Of a DNA stretch of 64,000 nt, positions 23,619 to 34,100 are shown in pieces; the stretch's first letter is position 1, and each line of letters opens with the position of its first letter. The notes beneath the pieces are model-generated. The model was given only the letters and a program-made list of their open reading frames with translations, did no database searches and was not told the origin of the DNA. The stretch lies in the NCBI GenBank assembly GCA_039000515.1, contig JBCFYV010009882.1, positions 60,258,277 to 60,322,276 on the forward strand, written 5' to 3'. The stretch is from Timema cristinae (lineage: Eukaryota; Arthropoda; Insecta; Phasmatodea; Timematidae). Position numbers and translations under genes: made by a program.

Positions 23619-23786
23619 TGTAGTACTATAAGCTGCCGTTCAAAATCTTAATATCGCTCATGTCCCCCAGACGGTAACCCAACTGTCTAAACATATCAAA
23701 TGGGATGCGTCTCTCTGCTCACTCTCGCCTTTATACGCTCAGGATGGAGGGGAAAAAATCTGCTAGAGGCGTAGTTCACCCCCCTT

Positions 23787-24463
23787 CTACACAATCTCCT
23801 TCGCATTGATTCATGAATTGTGCGTTGAGTCAAACCCCAACCATTTGACGTATACTCTATCTCCGGAACGTCTGATTATCTTCTCTACAAGGTAAACATC
23901 CGGAAATAGAGTATTTATGAGCTCCTTATCGTAGAATCCTCCCGTGATAGGTTTACCTTTCATATCTTCGAGTAGAAAGGCCATGGGATTAGTCTCGACG
24001 AAGTTACGTATTTTAAACAGTTCAGTCGACCAGTTTGCGGTATAAGACTTTTCGAAAACGTCCAAATACTTACTGATACAAACTACATCACCTACCTTAA
24101 ACATGTTAGGTGTAGAATCCGAGATCTTGATACGTTTATAGACTATGTAAAAGTCTGTCGTCCTTGACGTATATAGGCTTCATCTTTATGATCGATTGTA
24201 TCCTCTGGTTGTATTCGTCCAGTAACGAATCGATCATATTGATCCATCGATACGATCCTTTAGCCGTGAACCTCCTCCACATCATGTTCTTGAGTGTACG
24301 GTTAAATCGTTCCATGACGTTAGCCTTCACGTTGCTGAATGTGGAATAGTGATTGATCCTCTTTCTTGCAATGATTGTTTTGAACTCTGCGTTGTAAAAC
24401 TGTGTTTGCTCATCTTGCAGGACGATGAAGTTCACGCACAATCTCCCACTTGATGGTAGACAT
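23787..24463 (-). pseudogene. Polinton integrase (retroviral-type, with C-terminal chromodomain), broken
   Basis: The gene catalysed element insertion. An ATG at 24463 opens a short N-terminal segment (MSTIKWEIVRELHRPAR), but the sequence then jumps to the second half of the catalytic core. The second catalytic Asp is seen in DEQTQFYN and the Glu in MERFNRTLK (frame 24441-24136). The region that should hold the first catalytic Asp is missing, apparently deleted around 24415-24425. A frameshift near 24110-24140 leads to the SH3-like segment (FKVGDVVCISKYLDVFEKSY) and a chromodomain (VEKIIRRSGDRVYVKWLGFD). A TGA stands where the chromodomain Trp is expected at about 23811-23813, and the frame then runs on to 23787. 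Confidence 0.85.
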
Positions 24464-24496
24464 GATTATGATAAAATACGGAAGAGATGAATTTCT

Positions 24497-25213
24497 TTAT
24501 ACGATGATTCCAGCCTCACGTAATTCCTCAATGATAGAAACAATCTCGTTTTAGTGAGTGGAATGACCAGCCCAGGTAGATGCGTGCAAGAGTCGTAATC
24601 AATCGACCAATTCATTGGGATATTCCCAATAGGGATAATTAATCCCTCTCCCTGTTTACATCTTGTATAAACCGTCACCTTCAAGCCCCTCCTTGAACAT
24701 AGGTTTGATGATTACCGAATACTTTGATCATGCGTGCATCTTGATACGTGCGTAATGGTCGTTTCTCAACCGATGTGCGTTCGTTTCTTTGAGCATGGAC
24801 TTGTATACATTCAGATCCTCCTCAGTATAGTGCGTGGGTGCTCTTCTGAAGAGTAATTCTAATAGCCCTCGGGTATACGATACCGTACTGTGCCATCACT
24901 CTCGTCGAATACGATACGGGTATTTCCGAGCTTGGTCGAGTTACCTTTATGATGGACTCCGTAGGTCTTATCAGAATGTGCTTGAGACTAATAAAGATAA
25001 GTCTCCAATAGATGTCTGTTTTGCAATCTCTCAGGTGAGACTTCCACCTCCATCAATTCGGGTTCAGCGAGCGCCTTCGCAATCTTGCTTAGAGGATCCG
25101 TGATAGGTTTAAAGGTTTCCTTCGCGACGTACTTGGACTCGTGTCAAGCATCGCGTAGTTGCTTATACTTTCGTTTAATAATATTGATCGCTTTTATGAT
25201 ATTCTCCGTGACC
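24497..25213 (-). pseudogene. Conserved Polinton-associated protein (believed DUF8207 family), broken
   Basis: Minus-strand fragments in different frames line up with a protein family widely found beside Polinton integrases in arthropods. I recall it as DUF8207, from memory and unchecked. Visible pieces in order are a basic N-terminal helix (IIKAINIIKRKYKQL), an FKPITDPLSKIAKALAEPE segment, a KTYGV start to a short domain, a GLLELLFRR block followed by a TEEDLNVYKSMLKETNAH block, and a C-terminal IIEELREAGIIV ending at 24497. In-frame stops (for example after LRDA) and at least two frameshifts are present. Its function is unknown; a structural or DNA-associated role is possible. Confidence 0.7.
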
Positions 25214-25266
25214 TACGTAGATATGGTGCAAGGTGCGAATGTCTCTTACGATGAAGAAACAGGTCA

Positions 25267-26151
25267 TTATATCAAAACGTAAGTAAAACGTAATTCGAAG
25301 TGTAAAATCTGAGGCGTCGTCGATAGTTCTCCCGGCATGAAAGATATAGAGTCATCTTTGGACACCTTGAAAGCAGTGCAGTTGATAGGTTTAAGATTCA
25401 ACAAGCAAATAATAATTTTCAAGCTCATGACCATCGTTGAAATGATCCCTACCCTCGTGAACTTATAACCGCGTTCACCCGTTAGAGCCAATTCGAAATG
25501 TCTCGCGTCCTTCCTCGCAGTTTATATGTAAATGAAACCACGACTAGCCAGAGAGTCTACATAAGCATTAGGTGACACGTCTGAAGGTAATGAGGGCATA
25601 CCTATGTTTTGCTAAACTAGCCCGTCTGCATCGTAAATCCGATCAGCTTCTTTCGCCTTTACAGATAGTATACCTCTCTCCATCATATCGCTTAATTCGG
25701 TGTAAACGGGTTTTTGTATCGCAAAATACTCCTCTAGCCTTAGCAACTTTGGACCTAAAACGTCAAGCACCGTTTTATTCTCGTTGAGACGATCTTCATG
25801 ACGACTAGATCGCTTCCACATCTCCTCTATTCCTTGATGGCTACTCTTCTCAAAGTTGGTGTATTTTATTCGATCTTTCTCCGAACTCTTGATCAACGAG
25901 TCCATCTGCCCTTTGATGGCATCCTTGGCTGCGTTTAGAGCGAGTATCAGCTCGTTAATATGTTTCGCGTCCATCCTATTGACATTAGACTTGTTACAGA
26001 CATCCTTAGATGAGATGGGCGTCTCGACGTTGACGATCCTCTTTGATCTAGCATCGTTATAGCCTTGAGAGGTTAGAGCCAGATTTACTTCCGTCCCAAT
26101 GATAGATCTATACTCGTAGAGACTATGAACAAATTTAGATATGGATGGCAT
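25267..26151 (-). pseudogene. Unrecognised Polinton protein with a coiled-coil-like centre, two in-frame stops
   Basis: A single minus-strand frame of about 294 codons runs from the ATG at 26151 to a stop at 25267. It is interrupted by only two stops, after YDADGLV at about 25612 and after GFIYI at about 25520. The centre (about residues 60-150) is rich in charged and leucine residues (HINELILALNAAKDAIKGQM, then DRLNENKTVLDVLGPKLLRL) and may be a coiled coil. The C-terminal part reads ELALTGERGYKFTRVG and FMPGELSTTPQILHFE. It sits between the ATPase and the DUF8207-like gene on the same strand. I do not recognise the family. Confidence 0.55.
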
Positions 26152-26184
26152 GGTGTCTTATCAAGTACTGAATTCGCGTTCATG

Positions 26185-26795
26185 TCAATCGTTTAAGATA
26201 AAGGTATCGAAACCATAGCGATATCATCCTTTATCAATATCATTATCTTTTCTCAACACTAGAAAATCCTACTTGTATATTTCCAACATAACGAGCATAC
26301 CTCCTTAAACTTTTGGAACATCATATCCGTGTTCACGTGATCGTCATAGACGTGTCTCAGGTTCGTATCGTCCATTCTGAAAAGGATGAGAAGGTTGACG
26401 TTATCTCTCAACATCTGTTTCAAGTTGCGCGAGTACGTCTGACAAAGATAGAAACAGTCTATAGCCTTATGTCTCCCCATACTGAAATCAGCCTGTATGT
26501 TGAACTGTTTATCACAAGCGACGTCGTCAAAAATAGAAAAAACAGAGTCGGGTTTGGCCTCGGACGGCGGGATAATTTGCTTGTTGTCAGAATAAGGGAA
26601 ATAGCCCATGCCTTCGACGAGCGAGAGAACATTTGATAAACATTGATACTTTGGCTGGTATAACAATTTAGAGTAAACGTACACGATCTTAAAGCGTAGA
26701 CCATTAGGTTCCTCCAACAGATTGATCATAACGTTGGTTTTACCACAATTCAAAGGTCTGCAGATGATGCAACGGATAGTATCAGGTAACAGCAT
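26185..26795 (-). pseudogene. Polinton packaging ATPase (FtsK/HerA, A32-like), broken
   Basis: The protein would pump viral DNA into capsids. The main frame (178 codons from the ATG at 26795) has a P-loop reading CRPLNCGKTNVM, in which the usual first glycine of the Walker A pattern is Arg. The Walker B segment reads VFSIFDDVAC. After MGRHKAIDCFYLCQTYSRN and LILFRMDD it reaches a premature stop at 26259. The expected C-terminal segment continues in another frame (DFLVLRKDNDIDKG, then YGFDTFI) to about 26185, with a further stop inside. The Walker A change plus these breaks argue against function. Confidence 0.85.
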
Positions 26796-26937
26796 ACCGT
26801 GTCTCTGAGGTAAGGCTCTACCCCCATCGTGATCGTTGTTGCTTAATTTTAAAGAGTCTGTCTGTTTCTAGAGACGCATGCCAACTAGTTAAACTATATA
26901 ATGTACGCACCTATATAAATACGAATTTGTACGTACC

Positions 26938-27315
26938 ATAAAGCGAAGAAGGGGAGGAGGATTGGTCGATAAGATAATCAATAATCTGCCGTTTGAGGTG
27001 GATACCAGTACTGCGGACCAGGAACCAAAGTGGAAATACGATTGAAAGAGGTGATCCCTGAATAAGTGAGTTAGATCGTTACTGTAAGGAACACAATATC
27101 GCCTTCTCCAAGGTGAAAGATCATGCGGGACGTCATACCATAAATCGCGAACTTATCGAGAAAGCGTGGAAAAGATTAATTGTATCTGACTTGAATTTGA
27201 GTGAGAGGGCTGCCACGTGGGCTGTTGCCAACACGATGAAAGCTAAAGTCAAAATGGGATCTGGTCTGAAGAAGAAAGGTCGTCGTCATCAACGGGGTGA
27301 TAATAAACAGCGTAT

Positions 27316-27350
<35 letters not shown>

Positions 27351-27906
27351 GTAGAGACTATGAACCAAATTTAGATATGGATGTCATGATGTCTTATCAA
27401 GTACTACTACCTCTGATCTCCACGCTTGGGGCCGGCGCTGAAGGAGCCACGGGAATCACGAACACTGTATAAAGTGCGAAGGCGAATACAAAACCATTGA
27501 ACGAAGTCCAGAGACATAATCGTACGCTCGAGGCTATCGCCATGGGGAAAGTGATGTATCTACGACCTTACTCGAAAAAATGACTACCCAAACGTGCCCT
27601 TACTGAAACGGTTCCATTCAACAACGCTAACAATTTAAAGATCCCCTTCTTTAGGGGGTGTTTTCTAAAGACTGCTTACCTATAGGTCCACCTTAGAAGA
27701 TAGAGAGCGCCATCATCCATCTCAATAAAGTTAGCTGTAAGGGCACTCATTAGGTGGCGTATAAGTTTCGGTGATCTGAGACCACCACTCGAACTAGTCC
27801 GATATCTCGGGGGAATACCTATCGTTTAAAAATATACACGGTATCAAAAGTATGGAATCTTTTTTTCAGCCATCTTTATCTATCTTTGCTTAAATTCTCG
27901 CGCTGA
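26938..27906 (+). pseudogene. PLA2-like / pVI-like / adenain-like protease gene, broken
   Basis: Three parts follow one another. First is a phospholipase A2-like domain: the calcium loop codes YCGPGTKVE at 27009-27035, and after a frameshift the active-site helix reads CKEHNIAF, with Asn at 27095-27097 where the catalytic His-Asp pair expects Asp. Second is a basic and glycine-rich pVI-like stretch (MGSGLKKKGRRHQRG, then LLPLISTLGAGAEGATGI), with an (ACT)n run coding 11 Thr inserted between. Third is an adenain-like cysteine protease: a GTH motif with the His codon at 27748-27750 followed by TAG where Trp is expected, LRPPLELVRYLGG, RYQ, and a degraded active-site segment where the catalytic Cys codon seems to be TTC (27865-27867). 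ATA stands where the start codon is expected (26938). Confidence 0.75.
27316..27349 (+). repeat. (ACT)n microsatellite inside the pVI-like stretch
   Basis: About eleven ACT units lie in frame and would code poly-threonine between the basic stretch and the small hydrophobic segment. They probably expanded after the gene lost function. Confidence 0.85.
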
Positions 27907-27924
27907 CGTTCGATCTTAGTAAAC

Positions 27925-28628
27925 ATGTCTATGACGCTTACACTGACCGGTCAGAGTTAGAATCTGACGGATAATTACTTCCCACATATCCTGCTTTGAG
28001 AAGAGAATGGCCAAGAATGGTTCATCGGACTGATCAATCTGGCAACGTTCAATTCCATACCAAACATCGACGAACGTAATAATAAATTTTATTGTGACGG
28101 TAAAGAGTATACTATCCCTCCAGGCACCTATGAACATGAAGCGTTGGACCTATTCTTGCGAAGAGAAGTCTCGAGTAGCGTGAAGCTCTCGATCATCGGT
28201 GACCCTAGCGATTTAAAGAGTTATATAACTAGCAATAAGACGATTGACTTTACCCGACCTGATACGTTCGCATCCCTGCTGGAGTTGACTCCGTCATTCT
28301 TCCTGCGGGGAAGACGCACATATCTACCAATACCGTTAATAACCTTCATGTAAACGTGATCTGCGTAGAATGCAGTCTCGCTAGCGGAGCTTACGTCAAC
28401 GAAGAACCGAGTCATACCTTGTATGAGCTCAGCATGAGCGTCCCACCCGAATATAAGATAGTGGAAACGCCGATCAATATCATTTACCTTCCAGTAACGA
28501 AACGAGTAAAAGTCTCTATCACGGTAGGACTTGTTGATGAACGGAGGGATATGGTCAACTTTAGAGACGACACGATATTGCTGCGTCTACATCTGAAACA
28601 AGTCGGTGGAGATGGGACTCGTAGTTAA
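27925..28628 (+). pseudogene. Polinton penton-like (minor capsid) protein, broken
   Basis: The gene starts at the ATG at 27925 (or the one at 27931), 18 bases after the protease relic. A stop (TAG) occurs early. The main frame includes FIGLINLATFNSIPN, an NNKFYCDGKEYTIPPGTYE segment and FTRPDTFASLLELTPSF. A one-base shift near 28290-28300 moves the reading to the frame of ICVECSLASGAYVNEE, VPPEYKIVETPINIIYLPV and ILLRLHLKQ, ending at 28628. These blocks in this order match the single-jelly-roll penton-like protein that accompanies the major capsid protein in Polintons. It would form capsid vertices. Confidence 0.8.
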
Positions 28629-28739
28629 TATAAAGAGATGACGTCGTCTTCCTTGAAACATTGAAAGAAGAACAATGAAAGTGTTAACACCTACAAATAA
28701 ACTATATTTAAGACGTGTGGGTTACTCGTTACGAAAATA

Positions 28740-29936
28740 ATGGATGATACCAAGGATAATCTGAACATCAGAGACCCGGCCCATTTCGATACGGCCTTGA
28801 CCAGTTTCGAGTATCATTCCTACGCCTCGTATATTCCTTGACCATTAGCTAACGAGAACGAGCTTAGGATATCTATCCAACAAGAAGGACTGTACACATT
28901 ACCCCACCGTTCTCTCCTACATACCAAAGGACGACTTCTTTTGAATACGGGGGTGCTTCGAAATACCTAAAGAATTGTTAATAACGGAATTCTTCATCCA
29001 TTCTCAAGAATCGACTATGATATCAATGGTGTAGAGATTGATCAATCAAGAAATATATACATTTCAACTCAGCTTAAAAACTATCTATCTATACGGAATG
29101 GGGAGCAGAATCACCTTTCAAACGTGAGTTGGAGGCTCGAAGATTTGCATATGCACGCCGAAACAGGCATCTTTGACGTATGCGTCCCTTTACGTCTCAT
29201 AGTAGGATTCGTTGAAGACTATCATCGAATACGGATCAATGCAAAACAAGAACTGGTATTCGTTCGATCGACCACCGACAACAACGCTTTATAAAGAGCA
29301 CCTACTTCCGCCGCAGAGACACATTCTAGGATCTAGTTAAGTAAAATATTTTGGCTTATACCGCATATAAAGTCCGACGATATTAATCGTATCAACCTTC
29401 TTAATTTCATCAAGAGTGGAAGGATCATCGAGCTATATTTTCGTACTTGAGGACTTTACGAGTACCCTAACGTACCTACCTCTCTTCAACATGATTGGAT
29501 TGTGAAAACGTTAACATTGCTGGGAAAACCTCTTTTCGTTATTCTCGCTCTTCAGACTAGGCGTAAAAATACGAAGACTGCAGATACAAGTATTTTCGAT
29601 CATTGTAATTTACATAATGCCAAACTCTACCTAAATTTTATCATGTACCGTTATGAAGATATGAACTTGTATTTTAAACAAGATTCCTTCTCAAAATTAT
29701 ACGAGAACTATGTTAATTTTCAGATTTTGTACTACGGAACGAGCACCTCTTTACCTTTACTTGACCCCTCCAATTTCAAGTCTCACTTACTCGTCATCGT
29801 GTTCGATGCCAGCCGACTGGAAGATACTCTCAAGGACGGTATGGTATCGTGTCGTATAACGTTAGATGCGGGGGGAAATATCCCCGCAAAAACCAAGGCG
29901 TTTTGTCTCATCATACACGATAGAGTGGTCCACTAA
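28740..29936 (+). pseudogene. Polinton major capsid protein (double jelly roll), broken
   Basis: The ATG at 28740 opens a frame that stays readable to about 29293 with two stops (TGA after SYASYIP at about 28842 and TAA after GVLRNT at about 28970). Recognisable blocks are ELRISIQQEGLYTLP, YDINGVEIDQSRN, IFDVCVPLRLIVGFVEDYH and LVFVRSTTDNNAL. After a frameshift near 29300 the reading continues to a last open frame (29502-29936) with PLFVILALQTRRKN, FDHCNLHNAKLYLN and a C-terminal FCLIIHDRV. These blocks and their order are those of arthropod Polinton double-jelly-roll capsid proteins. The total length (about 400 codons) suggests some internal loss. Confidence 0.85.
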
Positions 29937-30457
29937 AACCCTTCAAGCAGTGACGTCAGCAAGATGACATCATAAATGGTGCATCATTGTTCTCATTTTG
30001 AGCAGTATGTTGATCGACGAGCAAGGGTACTCAAGCGAGTAGCGAGTATTCATCTTCAAGGAGGTGGACGATCTACATTTTGAACTTTTCGATGAAGCCA
30101 ACTATAAGTTTCTTCCTCCGTTTAAAATCGACATCAACTCCACAGCAAGTAGGAATAATTAAATTGGGTAACCGATTTCTATCATGGACTATCTTGGTAC
30201 GATGGAGAAGTACATTACTCAAATCTTCGTTCTATCATAATTTCCCATCTAGAGCGTTACTCATCATGACCATCGATCTATTAAATGAACGGAGATGGTG
30301 ACTTAGTTAAAGAGTGTCATTGACGTTGATAGTGACAAGTACGACTTTTATGAGCCAGGTGATCTCGGTTGTCCTTCTCTGAGTAAGCTTAGAATTCTGC
30401 ACAACGTAGACAAGTGTTCCACTCAATCCGGTACCACCTACACGCGCGCCACACAAA
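29937..30457 (+). other. Polinton region downstream of the capsid gene, no recognised gene
   Basis: Short plus-strand frames occur (for example 73 codons at 30080-30301, and an overlapping frame reading VDDLHFELFDEANYKFLPPF near 30063-30120). They may be the remains of one further structural gene, but I could not assign a family. Confidence 0.3.
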
Positions 30458-30463
30458 ATGTCC

Positions 30464-30467
30464 AACT
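30464..30467 (+). repeat. Left target-site duplication of the Ty3 element (AACT)
   Basis: AACT at 30464-30467 is repeated at 39058-39061 directly outside the right LTR. Four-base duplications are normal for Ty3/mdg4-type integrases. Confidence 0.8.
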
Positions 30468-30866
30468 TCTACTGTACCCCTTTTCGTATTATACCAATGG
30501 GTACATTTCCCGATACCCCAATTGCCGATGCGTCGGTGCCCAAACGTCGGTTTTACAATATTCGTTATTGTCTGGGAGCGTCTCACTCGTTAATCGGACA
30601 AATGATAAACAACAGTATTCTGTTTCACAGTTACTTTATTACTCTTCTCTCTCGAGGTCAGACATACACGGTTCCCCTTAACAGATACCTCCATCTAACC
30701 CTCTATCTCGAACAGTCTTTTACTTCACATTTTAACGTCCGTTCTGTTCCTCAACTTCGGCTTCACTGCCCAATCTTTTACTCCCTGACCTCTCCTCAGA
30801 GTGAGAGCCGTGCCGTCTAGCGGCACACCTTCCAACCAAACAACCCGGTGTGACGTAGACAGCACA
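30468..30866 (-). repeat. 3' LTR of the Ty3 element
   Basis: The 399 bases match 38659-39057 exactly as far as I can see. In element orientation it starts TGTGCTGTC and ends CAGTAGA. The boundaries are set by the match limits together with the AACT duplication. A purely TG...CA boundary would start five bases later (30473) but would spoil the target duplication. Confidence 0.9.
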
Positions 30867-30880
30867 CACTCCCCCCCTCT
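30867..30880 (-). other. Polypurine tract
   Basis: In element orientation AAGAGGGGGGGAG lies immediately upstream of the 3' LTR, the expected primer site for plus-strand DNA synthesis. Confidence 0.85.
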
Positions 30881-31180
30881 TACAAAGATTTTTTTTTTTT
30901 TTTTTTTAATATACAAGCAAAAGGCAAATATCACAAAATATACTTAAATCCATATAAATACAAAGTATTCAAACTCGAGCAGTAAACACAAAGAATATTT
31001 CAGATGGCCACCTGAATACACAAATCTATAATCGTAAATACATATGAAAGTTACAGTCTGAACCTTAAAACTAATTACAACTCCGACACGTTTCATGCAA
31101 ACATGTCAATGGACCTACGTAAACAAAACAAGTCATAATGTATCAAAATCACAAGTTATATAAATTGGGCGGAGGATCCT

Positions 31181-34100
31181 CTAGTCCGAGGAACCCTCTA
31201 CCCCTCCTTCCGATTCTACTGAACCGTAGTACGGTTTCAATTGGCTGACGTGAGCTTTCCGTGCGAGCCGACCCGACTCCAGCTCCTTTAATTGCACCGT
31301 AACGGGTGTCAAGAACCGTTCAATAATAGTCGGAGCGGACCACCTAAAGTCAAGTTTGGCAGTAACTCCTTCTCCCGCCTTGCTTATGTTATGCATCTTC
31401 CAAACCACCCGGTCCCCCACTTTGTACGGGACTGGCTCCCTACCTTTGTTGTACCGTCGGGATACAATTTCATGGGCCCTTTTAAGACGTTCCAGAGCCT
31501 CGGCCCAACGGCGTACTGACGACTGGGGGGTTTTCTCCTCCCAGTCTTCCGGGAATATCTCCCACTGGAGATTGATTGGTTGTAATGGCTCATACCCAAG
31601 TAAGAGCTCAAATGGGGTTCTCCCATGGCTCGCATGTTCAGCTGTGTTGAATGCGAGTTGTAGCCACGTCAGGTTCGTATCCCAATTCCTATGATTCGCG
31701 TGGTGATACGCAATGAGCGCGTTTTTCAGGTTCCGGTGGAATCTTTCCGCTTGGGACGGGTTGGGGTAGTAAGGAGAAGTAGTAATATGACGAATGCCCC
31801 TCTCGAAGCACATGTCCCTAAAGGCCCCCGACCGGAACTGACTCCCGTTGTCGGATACTATAGTACAAGGTAACCCAAAATTACGGAAGATGTTTTCATT
31901 CAGTAGTTTCACTGCCGCCTCCGCTGTCGCCCTCCTAGCGGGCATCATCCAAACGTACTTGGTAAATCCGTCTATAGCCGTCAAAATATGTGTATATCCT
32001 ACTTTCGATCGGGGTAGAGGCCCAAAAAAGTCAATAAACAATCTTTGCATTGGAAAGTTTGTTACTTCCGAGCATGACGCACCATACCTTGTCATTTGGG
32101 CCGGTTTGGCACGGGTACACGTCCCGCAACTCCTTACGCGTTCTCTTATATCCTGGTTCATACGTTCCCAATAGAACATCCTTCCTATTTTCGCAATTGT
32201 TTTCGCTATCCCCAAATGTCCTCCCAGGGGACATTCATGGTAATACCGAATCACGACGTCGATATGTATCTGCGGAACAGCAACCTTCCAACCCACCTTT
32301 TCCGAGGGTTTAGTCAATAGAAGCCCTTTCTGCATTTTGAATCTGGTCACAGATTTTCCTCCAGAGAGATCCCTACAAATCTTTCCAAGAACGGGATCCC
32401 TTTTTTGCGCTAACCTAATGGACGAAAAGATCTCTGGCATTTGTCCCAATATCCCCAGAGGAACTGGGTCCCATGTTTCCTCTCTAGTGGCGCCAATCTC
32501 ATCTTCTTCAAACATCCGAGACAGGCCATCAGCTACGCAGTTATCCTTCCCCGGGATGTGGACTACTTTGAATCGTAGGGAGGTCAACCTCGCTATCCAT
32601 CTCCCAATTTTCCCTATCTGTCTGGGGTGATTCAGCAGCCACGACAGTGCCTGATTGTCACAATGTAGTTCGAACTGGTTATGTTCCAGATACGCTCGGA
32701 ATTTGTCCGTCCCAAACACTACGGCCAAAGCTTCCAGTTCGTAGGTAGGATAATTCTTTTCATGACTTTGTAGTACCCTACTGGCATAAGCTACCGGCCG
32801 CAAGCCTCCTGCCTCTCTCTGGGCCAATACCGCCCCCAAGCCGGTTGACGATGCGTCTGTCTGTAATATGAACCCCTGTTCGAAATCCGCCATCTTTAGG
32901 ACCGGTGGGGTTACGAGGTCCTCTTGGAGTTTATGGAAGGCTTCCTTGCCGGTTTCCGACCATCGGAGAGGGTTCCCCGTCTTCTTGAGCTCGTACAACA
33001 CGCCTGCTTTCGACGAGAGGTTAGGGATAAACCGTCCATAAAATCCTACCATTCCTAAGAACTGGGCTAGTTTGCGTCCCGTTTTCGGTAAAGGAAACTC
33101 CCGAATCGCTCGGGTCCTCTCTGGGCTAATAGATAACCCCTTCGATGAGATACGGTGTCCCAAAAAATCAATCTCTGACACCTCGAATCGAATTTTTTCG
33201 GGATTCACCGTTAACCTTGCCTTTCGGAGCCTGGTGAGCACTTCTCTCACGTGTTCCACATGTTCTTGCCTGTTTTTAGAGTACACCACAAGGTCATCCA
33301 AATAGTTGAACAAAAAGACGTGCTGTATGTCTCCAAAAATGGTGTTCAAGAGTCGTGTGAGTATTTGGGCCCCAGTGGCTAACCCAAACGGAAGGACGTT
33401 GAACTCGTACAACCCAACCTGCGAAATGAAGGCCGTCAAAGGTCTGGTCTCCTCGGATAATGGTATCTGGTAATATGCCTTGTTAAGGTCGATAATTGTG
33501 TAAACTGAGGCTCCACCCAAGAACTGTAACGCCATCTCTATAGTGGGCATTGGTGTCGCCTCATATCTGATTTTCCGGTTCAGCTTTCTGTAGTCTATAA
33601 CTAACCGTCCCTCCTTATTTTCTTTAGAAATCAGAAAACAAGGAGAAGCGTAGGGACTGCTGGAGCGTCGTATTATATTCTTCTGTTCTAAAGATTTTAT
33701 GTGGTCTTTTAATATCTGCAACTTGGGCGGCGCATAGTAATAAGGTTTGGATCTCACCGGGGTCGGATCGTTTAGTTCAATCGAGTGTGTCATTATGTCG
33801 GTACACCCGACCTTACTTGTCACTACATCCGGAAATTCTTCCATTAGATTCGTCGACTCCACCTTCGTCAAGCCGTCTACCATACTAACCGCCCTCTCTC
33901 CCAGGTGATCTATTATCTCTAAAGGTACCACGAATCCTGCCGCAAACGGAAACGTCACCTCCTCTTTGCGAAAATCTATCTTCAGTCCCAAATTTCCTAT
34001 GAAGTTCTTCCCTAAGATGGCCTCCGTGAGTAATGAGGGAGATATCAAAAACCAAACAGGCCACGTAAACGGTCCTATCCCCATCGATACTTTAGCCTTT

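Noticed and set aside
30458..30820. 120-codon and related open frames on the plus strand, repeated at 38559-39011
   Set aside because: They lie in the two LTRs, antisense to the element, and recur only because the LTRs are identical.
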